This document shows positions 38,755 through 47,367 of a stretch of 64,000 nucleotides of DNA, piece after piece. Position numbers and translations under genes: made by a program. This stretch comes from Indolivaga capnocytophagoides DSM 22835 (GTDB lineage: Bacteria > Bacteroidota > Bacteroidia > Bacteroidales > Dysgonomonadaceae), in NCBI RefSeq assembly GCF_000426485.1, contig NZ_KE384529.1:310001-374000 (forward strand), read 5' to 3'. The notes beneath the pieces were generated by a model. That model saw nothing but the letters and a program-made list of their open reading frames with translations. It was not told the DNA's origin and searched no databases. Positions within the stretch are counted from its first letter, which is position 1. Each line of letters begins with the position of its first letter.

Positions 38755-40350
38755 CTATTTATCAGACCAGTTTTCGTATGAAAAGAAATCCACATCTACA
38801 TATCCTCCCGCTTTTTTTGTAGCGTAATTGGATATGGCAAAACGTGTTCCCATAAAGAGTTTCCGGTAATCGAATATCATTTTAAAATCCGAACCTATCT
38901 TTACCCAATCTTTATTGTTGAGACTGTAATAAAATGTTGCCATATCGCTATTGAGTCTTAAGTCACAGTTGATACGCAGATACACGGTATTTTGTTTTAA
39001 CTCTACGCGTTCTTTTTCGACAGCTTCAACATTTAGTATTGCTTTTTCTTTTTCACTAAGGTCTACAACATTGGTAGACATAGTCAGATACTTTTTAGTA
39101 CCATCCTGTATTATCGAAAGCAAACCCGAATGTCCGTTAAATGCGCTGAATCCCGCAACATCACCATCTTTCATTCTAGTCAGATCAAGAGCAACAATAC
39201 CTTTACACAAAGGACCTTCCATTCGTTGTGTAATTGTATTATGAGCAGCATATAAATTATCGGCTAACCTATTGGTCTTTAGCCTTAGGTAACCAGGTCG
39301 TTCGGTCAATGACCACGATTCATTTATCGGATTATGATTCCATTGCCAATTGATTTTCAACTTAGGATCAACAAAATTATCACTTTCCACAAGTCTGCTT
39401 TTTACAGGATACGATTTTAAAGGAATTGTACCCGATGCCGGAACTTTCCCATTCTTATCACCCAACATAGGCCAGCCGTCAATCCAGTTACAAGTCATCA
39501 GCAAAGGGACACGCCCGATGGCTCCTCTGTCCTGAAAAATAACAGCATACCAGTTCCCGTTTTTATCATCTATGAGACAGCCTTGTCCCACATATGGAAA
39601 TCCGGCAAAATTATCTTCAAGAATAATTTTCTTTTCATACGGCCCTGTAATATTATCGGCACGATAACACACCTGCCTGCGTTTTCCATCTTTAGGCCAG
39701 GAAATCATCAGCAAATAATATTTTCCGTTATACTTCACCACTTGGCTGCCTTCCAATAACCCGGTTTCTTCGGCATCCCGTTCGAATATATGCATATCCA
39801 CTCCACCTTCTTTCACATCGGAAAGATCGCTTTTCAATTCCCTTAGCGAACCTGTTCCTGAAAAGACATATACCCTGCCATCATCATCAAAAAAGAGCGA
39901 CGCATCATGGAAATGAGGAGTTCTGGAAATGAGCTGCCACTTATCGGTTGCCGGATCGGATGACGAATAAATATAAGCTCTGTACGGTTCATCGTTAGGA
40001 GAGAATAGCAGGTAAAACTTGCCATTGTGATAACGGATGGAAGTAGCCCATTGTCCACGTCCGTAAACCGTCCCCCCATCCATGTCGTACTTTGAAGTAT
40101 CGGTCAATTTGTCAAACACATAGCTTACAGTCTCCCAGTTGACTAAGTCTTTCGATTTCAAAACGGGAGCACCCGGCATCATGTGCATAGTAGTAGACAC
40201 AAAATAAAAATCATCTCCGCAACGTGTCACCGATGGATCGGGAAAATCGGCATTGATTACCGGATTGGTATACGGCGTTGACTCCTGAGCTATACCTTGC
40301 GCAGTATAACCCCCAATTAAAAGTAATAGTAGGATAATATTTTTCCTCAT
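38755..40350 (-). CDS. GH43 glycosidase with C-terminal beta-sandwich
   Basis: The start at 40350 (MRKNIILLL, a normal signal peptide ending GIAQ) is preferred over an upstream in-frame Met at 40425, because the extension would run through the hairpin box and has no signal character. The 531-residue enzyme has a GH43 propeller (about 28-320) with Asp38 in FPDPSVTR, HFHDASLFFDDDG and LLEGSQVVKYNG for the three carboxylates. A beta-sandwich of the GH43_C2/DUF1349 type follows (about 335-531). This layout is common in beta-xylosidases and arabinofuranosidases. It is the intact relative of the broken gene at 11274-11726. Confidence 0.88.
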   Translation of the reverse strand: MRKNIILLLLLIGGYTAQGIAQESTPYTNPVINADFPDPSVTRCGDDFYFVSTTMHMMPGAPVLKSKDLVNWETVSYVFDKLTDTSKYDMDGGTVYGRGQWATSIRYHNGKFYLLFSPNDEPYRAYIYSSSDPATDKWQLISRTPHFHDASLFFDDDGRVYVFSGTGSLRELKSDLSDVKEGGVDMHIFERDAEETGLLEGSQVVKYNGKYYLLMISWPKDGKRRQVCYRADNITGPYEKKIILEDNFAGFPYVGQGCLIDDKNGNWYAVIFQDRGAIGRVPLLMTCNWIDGWPMLGDKNGKVPASGTIPLKSYPVKSRLVESDNFVDPKLKINWQWNHNPINESWSLTERPGYLRLKTNRLADNLYAAHNTITQRMEGPLCKGIVALDLTRMKDGDVAGFSAFNGHSGLLSIIQDGTKKYLTMSTNVVDLSEKEKAILNVEAVEKERVELKQNTVYLRINCDLRLNSDMATFYYSLNNKDWVKIGSDFKMIFDYRKLFMGTRFAISNYATKKAGGYVDVDFFSYENWSDK

Positions 40351-40390
40351 AATTTTAACGATTGCTTTTTGTTTATCAATTAGAATATTT

Positions 40391-40476
40391 AAGGTCTCAG
40401 ACCTATTTGTTGATTTTGCAAGCATAACAGCAAGAGTAGGTTGTCGTTTTTAAAATATATCATTGAATACTTTCTG
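40391..40476 (-). repeat. Intercistronic module with hairpin box
   Basis: On the minus strand it starts on the GH95 stop codon (TAAGTAACAGAAAGTATTCA), contains CTCTTGCTGTTATGCTTG (shared with the copy at 17011), and ends with CAAATAGGTCTGAGACCTTA. The next start codon is 40 bp further, the largest distance seen for a copy that leads into a gene. Confidence 0.7.
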
Positions 40477-42888
40477 TTACTTAAAGACATAACTTTTACC
40501 GGGCTCAGTCATAGTATCGTATTCATACACTTTTTTCGGAGCGAGACCTTTCAAGGATGCTTCTCCCGATATAACAGGCTTAGCAATACGGGCTGGAACA
40601 AAAAGCGGATTGGGATTGTCTCCTTTTGCTTTTTTCAGCCCTTTACCGGATAAAGGAACATAAGAACGAAGGCGCAGATTACCGCCAATCTTAGACAATA
40701 CTTTTACTTCCATAACTTCACCGTCATTCCATGTCATTGCAATTTCAAAACCACCCCGAGCTACAATACCCGATACAGTTCCTTTCTTCCAGGCATCGGG
40801 CAAGGCCGGCAGAATATGTACTGCACCATCGTGACTTTGGATCAACATTTCGGCAACACCAGCCGTCAACCCGAAATTGCCGTCAATCTGGAAAGGTGGA
40901 TGAGCCGTAAACATATTAGGATAAGTTCTCCCATCTTTATTTTCATTGTTTGCCAGAGTAAGCATGTTATTAATGATTTTATAAGCATGGTTACCATCCA
41001 GAAGGCGAGCCCATAAGTTAACTTTCCAACCGATAGACCATCCTGTAGCCATATCACCTCTATATATCAAAGAATTGCGTGCTGCTTCGAATAATTCGGG
41101 ACTGGTATGCATTGTAATTTGATTTCCCGGATAAAGCCCGTATAAATGAGACACATGGCGATGATCGCTTTTAGGATCATCCACATCCTCGAGCCATTCT
41201 TGCAGCTGAGTATATTTTCCGATTTGCATAGGCGGTAATTTTTCAACCATAGCTTTCAGCTGGTTACGGTACGAAGGATCTTCTCCCAGAATTTCATTGG
41301 CTAATGCTGTTCTGCTCAGAATATCAAATACCAACTGATTATCCATCGTACATCCCGCAGATATTGGTCCGTGCTCAGGCGATACCGAAGGAGATACTAC
41401 CATCCAACCATATCGGTGATGCTTTATCAACGAAGTCATAAAAAAGTCGGCAGAACCTTTCAGTATCGGATAAACCTCAGCCAGAAAAATTTTATCTCCG
41501 GTAAACAAATAATGCTCCCAAAGATGCTGGCTCAGCCATGCTCCTCCTGTAGGCCACATACCGGCTGCAGCAAAATCAATCGGGCTGGTTACTCTCCACA
41601 AGTCTGTATTATGATGAGCCACCCAGCCATCCGCACCATACATAACCTTAGCTGTCTGACGTCCGCTCTCATTCAGCTCTTTCAACATTCGGAAAAGAGG
41701 TTCATGGGTTTCCGAAAGGTTGGTCACCTCGGCAGGCCAGTAATTCATTTCGGTATTGATATTGATGGTATACTTGCTATCCCATGCCGGATACATACTA
41801 TTACACCATATCCCCTGCAAATTAGCAGGTTGTCCCTCGGGTTGAGATGACGAGATAAGCAAATAACGTCCAAATTGGAATAACAACGCAACAAGAGCCG
41901 GATCCTGATCCTGATGAAAATTGATAATGCGTTGGGTTGTACTCAGCTTTGATGTATTGGGCAGCCCTCCTAAATCGAGTTTGAAACGACTAAACTGACT
42001 ACCGTAAATTTGTTCGTGTTGTTTCAATGCAGATAAATAGTCTTTCGCCTCTGCATCCAAGAGTTTTCGGGCAGCCTTAATTTCAGAATCAGCTCCTACC
42101 GATTTATAATCGACAAAATTAGTCCCGATCGAAATATAGAGTATTGCAGTCGTAGCATCGGTCACTGTTATTTTATTGTCGGAAATATCAACTTTTCCGC
42201 CTTCATTTTTTATTGTAGTATGAATCTGATAGCGTATTTTCCCTTCTATTCCTTCGTGATCCGCACCTTTGCCTTCTAAAATAAGAGCATCGCCTTTTTT
42301 GAATATCTTGTGTATAGACGGATTAATGTATCCCGCATCAAAATTCAGTTTTCCTTTCACACTCGCAGTAACTCTCATTATAATAACATCATCCGCAAAA
42401 GACGAAAAAATCTCTCTGCTATACTCTACACCATCTACTTTATAACAGGTAGAACTTACAGCACGGTTGATATCCAGTTGCCGGGAATACTCCTTATAGT
42501 TTTCATGTCCGGGAAAATTTAAGATCACGCTTCCTGCCGTTTGATAGGGCATCCCGTGAGTTTTCGTAAAAAAGGTTTTATTAATTAATTTATCAGCTTC
42601 TCCATTCTTTCCTTCAAAAATAAGCTGTCTTATTTCGGGTAAGGCGTTTAATGCATCGGGGTTGTCATTCCGATAAGGCCGTCCTCCCCAAATAGTTTCT
42701 TCATTTAACTGGATTTCCTCGCGTTGAGGAATGCCATATACCATAGCACCCAATCGTGAATTACCAAGCGGCAAAGCCTCCTCCCAAATCCGGGCAGGTT
42801 CAAAGTATTGCAATTTCAAATCCTGAGCCGATAGATATCCCCCTATCATAAAGAGAGAAAATATCGCATACATTGTCATGTTCTTCAT
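40477..42888 (-). CDS. GH95 alpha-L-fucosidase or alpha-L-galactosidase
   Basis: This 803-residue secreted enzyme (signal cleavage near GYLSAQ) has the GH95 architecture: N-terminal beta domain (about 25-270, ALPLGNSRLGAMVYG and LNEETIWGG), an alpha/alpha barrel (about 300-700) and a C-terminal beta domain. Candidate catalytic residues are Glu505 in SPEHGP, Asp669 in QIDGNFG, and the Asn residues in NINTEMNYWP. The family contains alpha-1,2-L-fucosidases and alpha-L-galactosidases. In a xylan locus the second activity is attractive because cereal arabinoxylans carry L-galactose. It is the first gene of its operon, behind promoter D. Confidence 0.9.
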   Translation of the reverse strand: MKNMTMYAIFSLFMIGGYLSAQDLKLQYFEPARIWEEALPLGNSRLGAMVYGIPQREEIQLNEETIWGGRPYRNDNPDALNALPEIRQLIFEGKNGEADKLINKTFFTKTHGMPYQTAGSVILNFPGHENYKEYSRQLDINRAVSSTCYKVDGVEYSREIFSSFADDVIIMRVTASVKGKLNFDAGYINPSIHKIFKKGDALILEGKGADHEGIEGKIRYQIHTTIKNEGGKVDISDNKITVTDATTAILYISIGTNFVDYKSVGADSEIKAARKLLDAEAKDYLSALKQHEQIYGSQFSRFKLDLGGLPNTSKLSTTQRIINFHQDQDPALVALLFQFGRYLLISSSQPEGQPANLQGIWCNSMYPAWDSKYTININTEMNYWPAEVTNLSETHEPLFRMLKELNESGRQTAKVMYGADGWVAHHNTDLWRVTSPIDFAAAGMWPTGGAWLSQHLWEHYLFTGDKIFLAEVYPILKGSADFFMTSLIKHHRYGWMVVSPSVSPEHGPISAGCTMDNQLVFDILSRTALANEILGEDPSYRNQLKAMVEKLPPMQIGKYTQLQEWLEDVDDPKSDHRHVSHLYGLYPGNQITMHTSPELFEAARNSLIYRGDMATGWSIGWKVNLWARLLDGNHAYKIINNMLTLANNENKDGRTYPNMFTAHPPFQIDGNFGLTAGVAEMLIQSHDGAVHILPALPDAWKKGTVSGIVARGGFEIAMTWNDGEVMEVKVLSKIGGNLRLRSYVPLSGKGLKKAKGDNPNPLFVPARIAKPVISGEASLKGLAPKKVYEYDTMTEPGKSYVFK

Positions 42889-42905
42889 ATAAATGATCTT
42901 TATTT

Positions 42906-42926
42906 AAGGCCTCAGACCTATTTGTT
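42906..42926 (-). repeat. Hairpin box before the GH95 gene
   Basis: The minus strand reads ACAAATAGGTCTGAGGCCTT, 17 bp before the ATG and inside the inferred transcript. One stem pair is changed from A-T to G-T, so the stem remains paired in RNA but not as a perfect DNA palindrome. Confidence 0.6.
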
Positions 42927-42951
42927 TTCTATCCAGGCATTAGTCTGGTTA

Positions 42952-43060
42952 CAAATTTAGACATCATACATTATCGGCGAGTTAAAACCCTGACACATAT
43001 AGCTTCGACAAAGTTACATGATACGTTAAATACGTTTCATTTTATATCTTTCTTGTTACA
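42952..43060 (-). promoter_or_regulatory. Promoter D: shifted TGTWACA array plus -7 element (GH95 operon)
   Basis: On the minus strand, TGTAACA (43060-43054), TGAAACG (43039-43033) and TGTAACT (43018-43012) lie 101, 80 and 59 bp upstream of the -7 element TAAATTTG (42959-42952). A weak fourth site, TGTGTCA (42997-42991), sits 38 bp upstream. The sites are more degenerate than in promoters A, B and E. The remaining sequence up to the second hybrid regulator (42889-43224) has no gene. Confidence 0.6.
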
Positions 43061-43224
43061 CAACAATTATAAACCTCAGAATATCAACAGAAAGAGCTCA
43101 AATTCATTCAGATTATTTCGAAGATATTATATGATAAGACCTATTGATTTGCTTTCATTATCATTTTTTTATTGATATTTTTACTTTCCAGCCATAACCT
43201 AAAAAAACAGAAATATCAGTACTG

Positions 43225-46200
43225 ATGAATAAGCATATATTTTTTACTGTAATCAGCCTTTTGTTACTTCTCAAAACCTCTTTTGCAAATCCAAATAGCT
43301 TCTACGGCTTAGGAAAACTATCAAGTAACCTGATCACAAATATTACTCAGGATTCTTCCGGATTTATTTGGATTGCAACAGAAAACGGATTGAATAAATT
43401 TGATGGCTGGAATTTTACTCATTATTTCCGTAACGACAGAGATCCCAATTCTTTAATTGGCAACTATATCGAATCTTTTCTGAATGACAAGGATGGCACA
43501 CTTTGGATAGGCTCCAACAGAGGATTACAATATTATTGTGCATATGAAGATAAATTTCATAGTATACAGTTTCCGAACAACATATACCCATCAGTACAGG
43601 GTATTATACAGTTTCAATCGGGCGAAATATGGATTGCCACTTCCGGATACGGTATCTTTTCGGTGGATAAGAAAAAAATGAAAGCAACAGAATTGGTAAA
43701 TATTAACAAACAACTCAATAACCCTTATGCGAATTATATGCTTCTGGATAGCAAGTCCCGCATCTGGATAGCACTATCGGATAACCGCATTGCATACATC
43801 TCTCAAGATATTAAGACAGTTAACATACAAAAAATACCGATTGACACAAGACACAATATAAACAGCATTACAGAAGATCATCAAGGAAATATCTTCCTCG
43901 GCACAAGTTCTAATGTGTTTATGTGGAACAATACACAACAGAAATATATAAATATAGAAAACAAAGAGGCGACAAATAGTATACGGGGAGTAACATGCCT
44001 CAAAGACGGCTCGATATACGTCAATACTACAGGACAGGGTATGAAACTGTTAGACATTAACACATTGAGTCTTAACACTCCATCAAAACTCATCGGAGGA
44101 TATATAAATCCGATAAAAGAAAAAATCACCAGTTTCTATGAAGACAATAAAGGAAACTTATGGCTGGGATGCTACAAAAAAGGACTATTAATGGTTTCAA
44201 ATGAATCAAAGCAGTTCGATTTCTGGGATTTTTCGATCATGGAGAAAGACGCCGATATCCTTTCGATGTACAGCGATGAGGACAATAGTTTATGGATCGG
44301 CACAAGCAATGGGACTCTGCTGAATTTAAATGATAAAGGACTGATAAGAGCTTCTTTCAATATAAAAAAAGACATATCGAGTATGTTCGAAGATCATAAT
44401 GGAACATTTTGGTTGGGCAGTTATGAAGGCGGTCTTATATCTTTCAATAAAAAAGACGGAAAATGTACCAGCTATCGCAAATTTGAAGGAAAATCGATTG
44501 TTGCGTTCGGTGAAGATCTCAAAAATAATATGTACATATCGATAATGGGAGAAGGCTTTGTTCGCTACAATTACCAGACTAAAGAATGGAAACACATTAC
44601 AGATACGACCAGGCTAAACAGTTCGAGAAAGCTCTTTAACAAGTGGATAGGTAATATCTTATGTGATTCGGACGGACTTATCTGGCTTGCACAAAGTACC
44701 GGAGTGGATTGTTACGACCCTGAAAAGAATATTATACTCGATTTTGCCGGAAATACCGATCTGCGGTCATGTATTGCAATCACACTATTGGAAGACAAAA
44801 AGCACAATATTTGGATAGGAACAAACAACGGACTGTTCTGCTATAACAAAAACGAAAAGAAACTCACTCATTTTGGAATAGATGATGGACTTCCTAATAA
44901 TATTATATGCGGGTTGGGTATTGACAAACAAGGTAATATATGGGGCAGTACTCTCAATGGAATATTTCAGTTAAACAGCAAAAACAAACATATAGCATGT
45001 TATTATACGGGCAATGGATTAGTAGATAGAGAGTATTCTCAGAATATATCTATTCAGAACAAACATGGTTATATTTACTTTGCGGGTTTATATGGCATCA
45101 CCAGATTCTTACCCGACAATATTAGTGCCGCCCGATTGGATTACAAGCCTATACTAACCCACCTGTATCTTAATAATGAGGCTGTAAGTGCTAATAAAAA
45201 GATAAATAGAAAACCTATTTCTAAAACAGAATTTAGAGAAACTTCGAACATTAGTCTATCCTATAACGAAAGATCAATTTCATTTGAATTTTCGACCATG
45301 AACTTTCACAATCCCGAAAATATAGTATTCGAATACAGATTACTGGGCATGAATGAAAAATGGACAAGTACTTTTCCTGGAGAAAACCGCATTACCTATA
45401 ATTTTCTATCTCCCGGTACATACATACTCGAAGTGAGAGCCTTTGAAAATAATACATACTCAACAACTAATTCACTGACAATATACATCTCCCCGCCATG
45501 GTACAGCACAGCATGGGCTAGATGCCTGTATCTGATACTATTATTCGGATTACTTAGCTGCATTTTTTATCTGTGGAATAAACGAAGATTAAGAAAGCTG
45601 GAGGAATTGAACAATGAAGAAAAACTTAAGTTCTTCATTAATATTGCTCATGAAATAAGATCTCCTATGACTTTAATAATAAATCCTTTATCAGAATTAT
45701 TAAGACAAAAAAACGATGAAAACACATCCCGTTTATTGAATACAATACAACTGAATACCAACCGGATAATGAATCTCATTAATCAGCTTCTGGATATTCG
45801 AAAGATTGATAAGGGACAGATGAAAATTGCTTGTGAAGAAACGGATCTGATCGATTTCATAAAAGATCTATTGAATATCTTTGATTATCAGACAGCCGAA
45901 AGAAGCATCAAACTCTCGTTCGAATCTAATATAACTCATCTGCCTGTATGGATAGACCGTAATAATTTTGATAAAGTACTCGTCAATTTATTAGTAAACG
46001 CATTTAAACATACTCAAGACGGCGGAGCAATAAACCTTTCGGTTCAAACTCCCCAGCAGAAATCACTTTCGAATTCAACTGAATATGTCGAAATCAAAAT
46101 TACCGATTCGGGCACAGGTATAAACGAGAAAGAGATAGAACGTATATTCGAACGTTTTTATCAGAGTTCATCGCAGGGACATCTCGGATTTGGAATAGGA

Positions 46201-47193
46201 CTAAATCTTACAAAAATGCTGGTCGAACTTCATCACGGAACAATTCAAGCCTTCAATAGAGAGGATAGTCAAGGAAGCTGTTTCATCGTACGCATCCCTC
46301 TCGGACGGGAACATTTGAATGATAATGAAATAGCGATGCAAAGCCAGACCAGACGCTTATCAATCTCTCCTCCCATGTCTTGCGAAGAAAAAGAAAACAC
46401 AACTAGCACCATTAAAAACAAAAAGAGACAACGGGTACTGATTGTTGACGATGACGAAGAAATACGGGAATACCTGCAAAAAGAATTGAGCCATACATAT
46501 AAGGTCATAACAGCGGAAAACGGATCCGAAGCCCTGCGGATTTTATTGCAGCAACGAATTGATCTCGTCATTTCGGATATAATGATGCCTGAAACAGATG
46601 GTTTTACATTACTGAAAAAAATAAGGAACAATGATAATATAAGCCATATTCCGGTAGTACTGCTAACTTCCCAGATCGAATTTCAGAACAGAATGAAAGG
46701 CTGGAACTCCGGTGCAGACGGATTTATGGATAAACCCTTTCAGATCGAAGAATTGTTGCTGCTCTGTAACAATCTCATATCAAACAGATCGTTATTGAAG
46801 GGTAAATTCATTGGTATTAAAGAATTAGAAACCAGAGTAACCCCTCTTGAACTTAAATCGAATGATGAGATATTTATAAAACGATTGATGGGTATCATCA
46901 ATAAAAATATGGATAACTCAAAATTCAGTATAGAAATTCTGGCTCAGGAAGTTGGAATAAGCCGAACTCAACTGCACCGTAAATTAAAAGAGATTACAGG
47001 AATAAGCACCAGTGATTTTATACGTAACATCCGTCTAAAACAAGCAGCAAGGTTATTGATTGAAAGAAAAGTAAATATATCTCAGGTAGCTTATGCGACA
47101 GGGTTCTCTAATCCCACAATATTCGCCGTAGCCTTTAAAAAATTTTATGGTTGCACCCCCTCCGAATACATGGCAAATAACGACTCGGAATAA
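43225..47193 (+). CDS. Hybrid two-component system regulator (HTCS), second
   Basis: This 1322-residue protein has the same order of parts as the other hybrid regulator: signal peptide, Reg_prop propellers (about 25-650), Y_Y_Y domain (about 675-745) and a transmembrane helix (about 755-780). The kinase has His809 in NIAHEIRSP, with LVNAFKHTQDGG, DSGTGIN and GFGIGLNLT. The receiver has Asp1118 in ISDIMMPETDG, and an AraC-type helix-turn-helix lies at the C-terminus. It lies between the GH95 operon and the GH43-GH8 operon. Its own promoter has no TGTWACA array in its orientation, unlike the first regulator. It may respond to a different xylo-oligosaccharide, or control only part of the locus. 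Confidence 0.95.
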   Translation: MNKHIFFTVISLLLLLKTSFANPNSFYGLGKLSSNLITNITQDSSGFIWIATENGLNKFDGWNFTHYFRNDRDPNSLIGNYIESFLNDKDGTLWIGSNRGLQYYCAYEDKFHSIQFPNNIYPSVQGIIQFQSGEIWIATSGYGIFSVDKKKMKATELVNINKQLNNPYANYMLLDSKSRIWIALSDNRIAYISQDIKTVNIQKIPIDTRHNINSITEDHQGNIFLGTSSNVFMWNNTQQKYINIENKEATNSIRGVTCLKDGSIYVNTTGQGMKLLDINTLSLNTPSKLIGGYINPIKEKITSFYEDNKGNLWLGCYKKGLLMVSNESKQFDFWDFSIMEKDADILSMYSDEDNSLWIGTSNGTLLNLNDKGLIRASFNIKKDISSMFEDHNGTFWLGSYEGGLISFNKKDGKCTSYRKFEGKSIVAFGEDLKNNMYISIMGEGFVRYNYQTKEWKHITDTTRLNSSRKLFNKWIGNILCDSDGLIWLAQSTGVDCYDPEKNIILDFAGNTDLRSCIAITLLEDKKHNIWIGTNNGLFCYNKNEKKLTHFGIDDGLPNNIICGLGIDKQGNIWGSTLNGIFQLNSKNKHIACYYTGNGLVDREYSQNISIQNKHGYIYFAGLYGITRFLPDNISAARLDYKPILTHLYLNNEAVSANKKINRKPISKTEFRETSNISLSYNERSISFEFSTMNFHNPENIVFEYRLLGMNEKWTSTFPGENRITYNFLSPGTYILEVRAFENNTYSTTNSLTIYISPPWYSTAWARCLYLILLFGLLSCIFYLWNKRRLRKLEELNNEEKLKFFINIAHEIRSPMTLIINPLSELLRQKNDENTSRLLNTIQLNTNRIMNLINQLLDIRKIDKGQMKIACEETDLIDFIKDLLNIFDYQTAERSIKLSFESNITHLPVWIDRNNFDKVLVNLLVNAFKHTQDGGAINLSVQTPQQKSLSNSTEYVEIKITDSGTGINEKEIERIFERFYQSSSQGHLGFGIGLNLTKMLVELHHGTIQAFNREDSQGSCFIVRIPLGREHLNDNEIAMQSQTRRLSISPPMSCEEKENTTSTIKNKKRQRVLIVDDDEEIREYLQKELSHTYKVITAENGSEALRILLQQRIDLVISDIMMPETDGFTLLKKIRNNDNISHIPVVLLTSQIEFQNRMKGWNSGADGFMDKPFQIEELLLLCNNLISNRSLLKGKFIGIKELETRVTPLELKSNDEIFIKRLMGIINKNMDNSKFSIEILAQEVGISRTQLHRKLKEITGISTSDFIRNIRLKQAARLLIERKVNISQVAYATGFSNPTIFAVAFKKFYGCTPSEYMANNDSE

Positions 47194-47209
47194 GCAGAAA
47201 ACATACCAA

Positions 47210-47316
47210 TGTAACATATAAAAAGAGATATGTTACACTAATCTTTGAGATGTGACCTATAAACATGAATAAGAAACAACAGCGAGAGTTGAGATAAATC
47301 TTGTGATGTAGTTTTG
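47210..47316 (+). promoter_or_regulatory. Promoter C: shifted TGTWACA array plus -7 element (GH43-GH8 operon)
   Basis: TGTAACA (47210-47216), TGTTACA (47231-47237) and TGTGACC (47251-47257) lie 99, 78 and 58 bp upstream of the -7 element TAGTTTTG (47309-47316). A weak fourth site, AGAAACA (47272-47278), falls at the 37-bp position. The array begins 17 bp after the regulator's stop codon and drives the GH43 gene with a short leader. Confidence 0.7.
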
Positions 47317-47367
47317 TATGAAAGAACTAAAGACTTATTCTAAAATTATAAATCTGACTATCGTATC

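Noticed and set aside
40351-40425. An upstream in-frame Met that would extend the GH43 gene by 25 residues
   Set aside because: The extension would translate the hairpin box and destroys the signal peptide; the Met at 40350 starts a normal signal sequence.
43054-43118. Use of array D as the promoter of the second hybrid regulator on the plus strand
   Set aside because: No TAnnTTTG occurs 37 or 58 bp downstream in the plus direction, while the minus direction has one at 59 bp.
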